Source of the DNA: Verrucomicrobia bacterium TMED40
GTDB lineage: Bacteria > Verrucomicrobiota > Verrucomicrobiia > Opitutales > Seribacteraceae
Assembly: GCA_002167605.1 (NCBI GenBank)
Contig: NHCT01000013.1
Span: forward strand, 9,316-17,126
Direction of reading: 5' to 3'
DNA: 7,811 bases
The translations under genes and the position numbers were made by a program. This document shows positions 7,540 to 7,811 of the stretch, piece after piece. The notes beneath the pieces are model-generated. The model did not search any database. It was not told the DNA's origin and saw nothing but the letters and a program-made list of their open reading frames with translations. Within the stretch, counting starts at the first letter, position 1, and every line of letters starts with the position of its first letter.

Positions 7540-7811
7540 CTATCTCTTCCAAAAAACCATCGAGAGCAAAAGACCAATGAAGGCCCCCGTCGCATCCGCG
7601 GCCGCATCCCAGACATCGGGATCCCGAGCCTGCTCCATCCAATCCTGCAGACACTCATCACCGATTCCAAAACAGACGCAAAAAGTAAGCAAGCCCCAGG
7701 GGAACCCTCCGCCACTGATTCCGAACGCACCCCATGCAAGGATACCCATGATCGCATATTCGATCATGTGCAAAGCCTTGTCCGGGACCATCGAAGTCTG
7801 TTCCGGGAGGT
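7540..7811 (-). CDS. VanZ-family membrane protein, N-terminus cut by window edge
   Basis: Small integral membrane protein of the VanZ-like family, incomplete at its start. The visible part contains the family's conserved pieces: VPDKALHMIEYAIMG, then a hydrophobic helix, GDECLQDWMEQARDPDVWDAAADATGA (matching the DE-x2-Q, R-x-PD-x2-D and D-x2-G pattern), and a last hydrophobic helix ending in FWKR. An in-frame ATG occurs at 7791, but the frame stays open to the window edge (LPEQTS just before it), no ribosome site precedes that ATG, and family members usually have one more membrane helix before the PDK-x2-H segment. The true start is therefore probably beyond the window. VanZ itself gives low-level teicoplanin resistance, but most family members have no known role, so no resistance function should be read into this gene. 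Confidence 0.85.
   Translation of the reverse strand, partial: LPEQTSMVPDKALHMIEYAIMGILAWGAFGISGGGFPWGLLTFCVCFGIGDECLQDWMEQARDPDVWDAAADATGAFIGLLLSMVFWKR

Overview
The window holds five protein genes, all on the minus strand, packed almost end to end. Reading from the right edge to the left they are: a VanZ-family membrane protein (cut by the right edge), an exported TIM-barrel protein of the hydroxypyruvate isomerase type with a twin-arginine signal, a C5-cytosine DNA methyltransferase of the HhaI type, an AddB-like protein with a C-terminal RecB-type nuclease domain, and an AddA/UvrD-like superfamily 1 helicase (cut by the left edge). No stretch longer than about 85 bases lies outside a gene. 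I see no RNA gene, CRISPR array, insertion sequence or transposase.

Organism: a bacterium of intermediate GC content, about half by eye. A Tat-exported hydroxypyruvate-isomerase-like TIM barrel next to an AddAB-like pair would fit Verrucomicrobiota (Opitutae-like) or a related PVC lineage. This is an inference from protein style only and is not proven by the window.

Layout: 7540-7811 VanZ-like (partial); a 77-base gap; 6518-7462 TIM barrel; an 81-base gap containing a small inverted repeat and a strong Shine-Dalgarno; 5465-6436 methyltransferase; a 16-base gap; 2587-5448 nuclease; a one-base stop/start overlap (TAATG); 1-2587 helicase. The last three are probably co-transcribed, and the nuclease and helicase are almost certainly translationally coupled.

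Working together: the nuclease and helicase look like the two subunits of an AddAB/RecBCD-type end-processing machine. That machine repairs double-strand breaks by resection and also degrades foreign linear DNA. The methyltransferase just upstream has every catalytic motif and a target-recognition segment very like that of M.HhaI, so it is predicted to methylate GCGC. No partner restriction endonuclease is visible. Whether the methyltransferase and the helicase-nuclease form a functional unit, or are only neighbours, is the main open question. The TIM barrel and VanZ-like genes look like unrelated neighbours.
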